Made by a program: the position numbers and the translations under genes
From: Thermoanaerobaculales bacterium
Lineage (GTDB): Bacteria > Acidobacteriota > Thermoanaerobaculia > Thermoanaerobaculales > Sulfomarinibacteraceae
DNA: 6,649 bases
Assembly (NCBI GenBank): GCA_029932545.1
Contig: JAOZPW010000200.1
Location: 623-7,271, forward strand
Direction of reading: 5' to 3'
Notes under the pieces: model-generated
Database searches by the model: none
What the model saw: only the letters and a program-made list of their open reading frames with translations
Told to the model about the DNA's origin: nothing
Shown here: piece by piece, positions 4,673 through 6,649 of the stretch
Position numbering within the stretch: position 1 is the first letter of the stretch
Layout of the letters: each line of letters starts with the position of its first letter

Positions 4673-6649
4673 ATGCCACCAAGAAAGATTCCGTCGCTAA
4701 ATATGAGATCCGGACATGATTTGGAACACGCCGGAATGCTCGTTTCCGGCACCCTTGCGCCTTGCACTGGTTTGATCCCTCGTTTTTCATGGATCCTCAT
4801 GGCCGGCCTGATCCTCGCGACTGTCCCATCACCCGCCGGCGCCAATACTCAAGCCCAACTGCGCTTCATGCTCGACCGGGGGCGTTATCCGGCAGCAGTT
4901 ACAACGGCACGCGAGAACCTCAGGGCAGTCGAGGCAGCCTCCGAACAGGAGACGCCTGCGCTAGCCCTTAGTTACGAACTCCTGGCCGAGGCCCTGATTC
5001 TCAACGGCGACATCAGGGACCCATCGACCACCACGATCATCGACAGGGCCCTTGAAATCCGTATATCACTGCACGGGGAAGGCGATCTCGAGACTACGAA
5101 CGCTCTGATATGGCGTGGGGTCCTGGACAAGGAGTTGGGCAATCTTGACTCCGCAAGGCAGAACCTCGAAACGGCAGTTATTATCCGCGAACGGAGTTTG
5201 GGGGTCTCTCACCTGGAGGTTGCGCGGGCCTTGAACGAGCTTGCATCCGTGCATATGCGTCAACGAGACTCCGATACGGCCTCCGAATTGTACGAACGGG
5301 CAGCCGAGATCATCGAGACCTCCCACGGACCGAATGATCCAGAAATGGCCGTATCCCTGGTGGGTTTGGCCGATGCGCTCTACAGATCCGGGTTCCCCTT
5401 ACAGGCCGGACCCCTTGCCGAAGAGAGCCTTGATATTCGGAGGCGTGTCCTCGACCCAGATCATCCTCTGATAGCACAATCCATGCTCGAGCTGGCCATG
5501 ATCGAACGCCGGTCGGACCATGCAGAACGAGCCGAAGAACTGGCCCGCGGCGCCCTGAAAACCATGACAAACAGCCTGGGGTCGGAACACATCAAGTCTG
5601 CCGGAATCCTCAATTTTCTCGGCACACTTCGCAAGGACCAGGGGGACTACGTCGAAGCACGGGAGCTGTTTCAGCAGGTTCTCAGCCTCTTCGAGCAGGC
5701 CTACGGTCCGAAGCACGCCTATGTCGCCGGCGTGCTCAATAATTTGGCCATCGTCTTTCGCCTGACCGGAGACTTCTCCGCTGCTCGTACCACTCTCGAG
5801 CGAAGTCTTGAGTTACGCGAAGACCTCTTCGGCCCGAACCACCCGTTGGTTGCACAGTCCTTGACCAATCTCGCCGAGGTCCTGATCCAGGAGGATCAAG
5901 AAGAAGAAGCAATCCTTCTGCTCGAACGGGCACTGACAATCCAGGAGGCCGCCTACGGCCCTACCAGCTTGCGGCTGGTCAGCAGTCTGAGCGACCTCGG
6001 CCTTGCCCTGCGCCGGACCGACAATCTCGATGCAGCCTCTTCGGCCCTTGCACGGGCCACCACCATCGTCGAAGAAAAACTCGGCCCCCACAGCAGGGAG
6101 ATCGCCGACTTGATCAATAGTCAGGCGCTGATCGCCCATCAGAAAGGCAACCTCACGGAAGCCCGTTCCGGCTTCACCCGGGCACACGCTCTCTACCACG
6201 AAAACCTCGGTGAGCACCACCCCAAGGTCGGCCTGATGCTCTTCAATCTGGCCCGGGTTGAAGCCGACAGCGGCCACCCAGAAAAGGCGCTCGCCCTTGC
6301 ACTGAGGGCCGAAAACCAAGGCCGGGAGCACCTGCAATTGACTGCCCATGCTCTGTCCGAAAGGGAGGCTCTCGGTTACGCCTGGCGTCTCAAGGCACGT
6401 CTTGACCTGGTGACGCACTTGGCCGTCGATTGCAATCAGTGCTCCGTTCAGGCATGGGATCGCTTGATCCGGGCCCGGGGCCAGATACTCAACGAACTCG
6501 CCCTTCGGCGCCGGACCGTGGATCCAACCGATCTCTCAACCCTCGACCTGCTCGCCAGACTCGAAGAATCGTCAAGTCTCCTGTCCAGGCTGACCCTCCG
6601 CGGCCCCGGCAAGGAAACAAACGACATCTTTCGGGAACGGCTTGAGGAG
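4673..6649 (+). CDS. Exported TPR-array protein, probable TPR-CHAT protease (3'-truncated by window)
   Basis: The frame is open for 659 codons from ATG 4673 to the window end without a stop, so the gene continues outside. Residues 38-57 form a hydrophobic segment ending in PSPAGA, a likely signal peptide cut after Ala57. Residues about 141-545 hold some ten TPRs of 42 residues with the kinesin-light-chain style ending, for example FGPNHPLVAQSL (386-397) and YGPKHAYVAGVL (344-355). Residues about 548-612 (EHLQLTAHALSEREAL, then ARLDLVTHL, then RARGQILNELALRRR) match the helical linker that usually precedes a CHAT domain, the caspase-like peptidase associated with TPRs. The catalytic His and Cys would lie beyond 6649, so protease activity is not shown. 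The gene is divergent from the sigma-kinase unit. Its start is uncertain: only a weak GAG site precedes 4673, and TTG 4772 or ATG 4736 would give a more usual signal peptide. Confidence 0.9.
   Translation, partial: MPPRKIPSLNMRSGHDLEHAGMLVSGTLAPCTGLIPRFSWILMAGLILATVPSPAGANTQAQLRFMLDRGRYPAAVTTARENLRAVEAASEQETPALALSYELLAEALILNGDIRDPSTTTIIDRALEIRISLHGEGDLETTNALIWRGVLDKELGNLDSARQNLETAVIIRERSLGVSHLEVARALNELASVHMRQRDSDTASELYERAAEIIETSHGPNDPEMAVSLVGLADALYRSGFPLQAGPLAEESLDIRRRVLDPDHPLIAQSMLELAMIERRSDHAERAEELARGALKTMTNSLGSEHIKSAGILNFLGTLRKDQGDYVEARELFQQVLSLFEQAYGPKHAYVAGVLNNLAIVFRLTGDFSAARTTLERSLELREDLFGPNHPLVAQSLTNLAEVLIQEDQEEEAILLLERALTIQEAAYGPTSLRLVSSLSDLGLALRRTDNLDAASSALARATTIVEEKLGPHSREIADLINSQALIAHQKGNLTEARSGFTRAHALYHENLGEHHPKVGLMLFNLARVEADSGHPEKALALALRAENQGREHLQLTAHALSEREALGYAWRLKARLDLVTHLAVDCNQCSVQAWDRLIRARGQILNELALRRRTVDPTDLSTLDLLARLEESSSLLSRLTLRGPGKETNDIFRERLEE
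5093..6307 (+). repeat. TPR repeat array (about ten 42-residue units)
   Basis: At protein level successive units begin near residues 141, 184, 226, 268, 310, 352, 394, 436, 478 and 520 of the plus-strand gene, a period of about 126 bases. Each unit has a helix A of the type A-x-S-L-x-x-L-A, a Gly/Asp turn, a helix B of the type A-x-x-L-x-x-(R/E)-(A/S)-L-x-(I/L), and most end in G-P-x-H-P. Units 352-393 and 394-435 are closest to consensus. DNA identity between units is low, so recent unit duplication is not evident. Confidence 0.8.

Noticed and set aside
5813..6418. 201-codon minus-strand open frame inside the plus-strand TPR gene
   Set aside because: It is again in codon register with the real gene and explained by avoidance of TTA/CTA/TCA codons; the plus frame has a clear TPR pattern.
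4673..6649. Assignment as the Craspase TPR-CHAT subunit
   Set aside because: No gRAMP effector, Csx30-like gene or CRISPR array is in the window, and the probable signal peptide argues against a cytoplasmic partner.

Overview
The window is GC-rich bacterial chromosomal DNA (about 60% G+C by eye). The protein families point to a soil or sediment lineage such as Acidobacteriota, with Planctomycetes or Myxococcota as alternatives. They are a choice-of-anchor-Q beta-helix surface protein with a DGFESG tail, a TIGR02999-type ECF sigma factor, a membrane Ser/Thr kinase with C-terminal TPRs, and a large TPR protein whose end resembles the linker before a CHAT protease. The taxonomic call is inferred from family content only. 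I see no tRNA, rRNA, CRISPR array, transposase or phage gene.

Layout. Positions 1-1137 (+) hold the 3' part of a secreted parallel beta-helix protein. Positions 1138-1267 are a convergent gap with a strong hairpin and an out-of-frame second copy of the C-terminal DGFESG tag. On the minus strand, 4563 down to 1268 holds a two-gene unit: the sigma factor (4563-4000), then a 925-aa kinase-TM-TPR protein (4045-1268) that overlaps it. A 109-bp divergent intergenic region (4564-4672) separates this unit from a plus-strand gene that starts at about 4673 and stays open to the window edge at 6649. That gene encodes a signal peptide, about ten 42-residue kinesin-light-chain-type TPRs and the pre-CHAT helical linker. 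The CHAT domain itself would lie outside the window.

How the genes may work together (inference). The kinase and sigma factor are translationally overlapped. The sigma factor has an NTTELVHEAY segment where ordinary ECF factors carry acidic residues, the arrangement expected for sigma factors activated by threonine phosphorylation (the EcfP/PknT model). The kinase would sense through its membrane-linked cysteine module and TPRs and switch on the sigma factor. The divergent TPR/CHAT-like gene, sharing the same intergenic region and the same TPR type, is a candidate target or partner. The beta-helix gene is probably unrelated.
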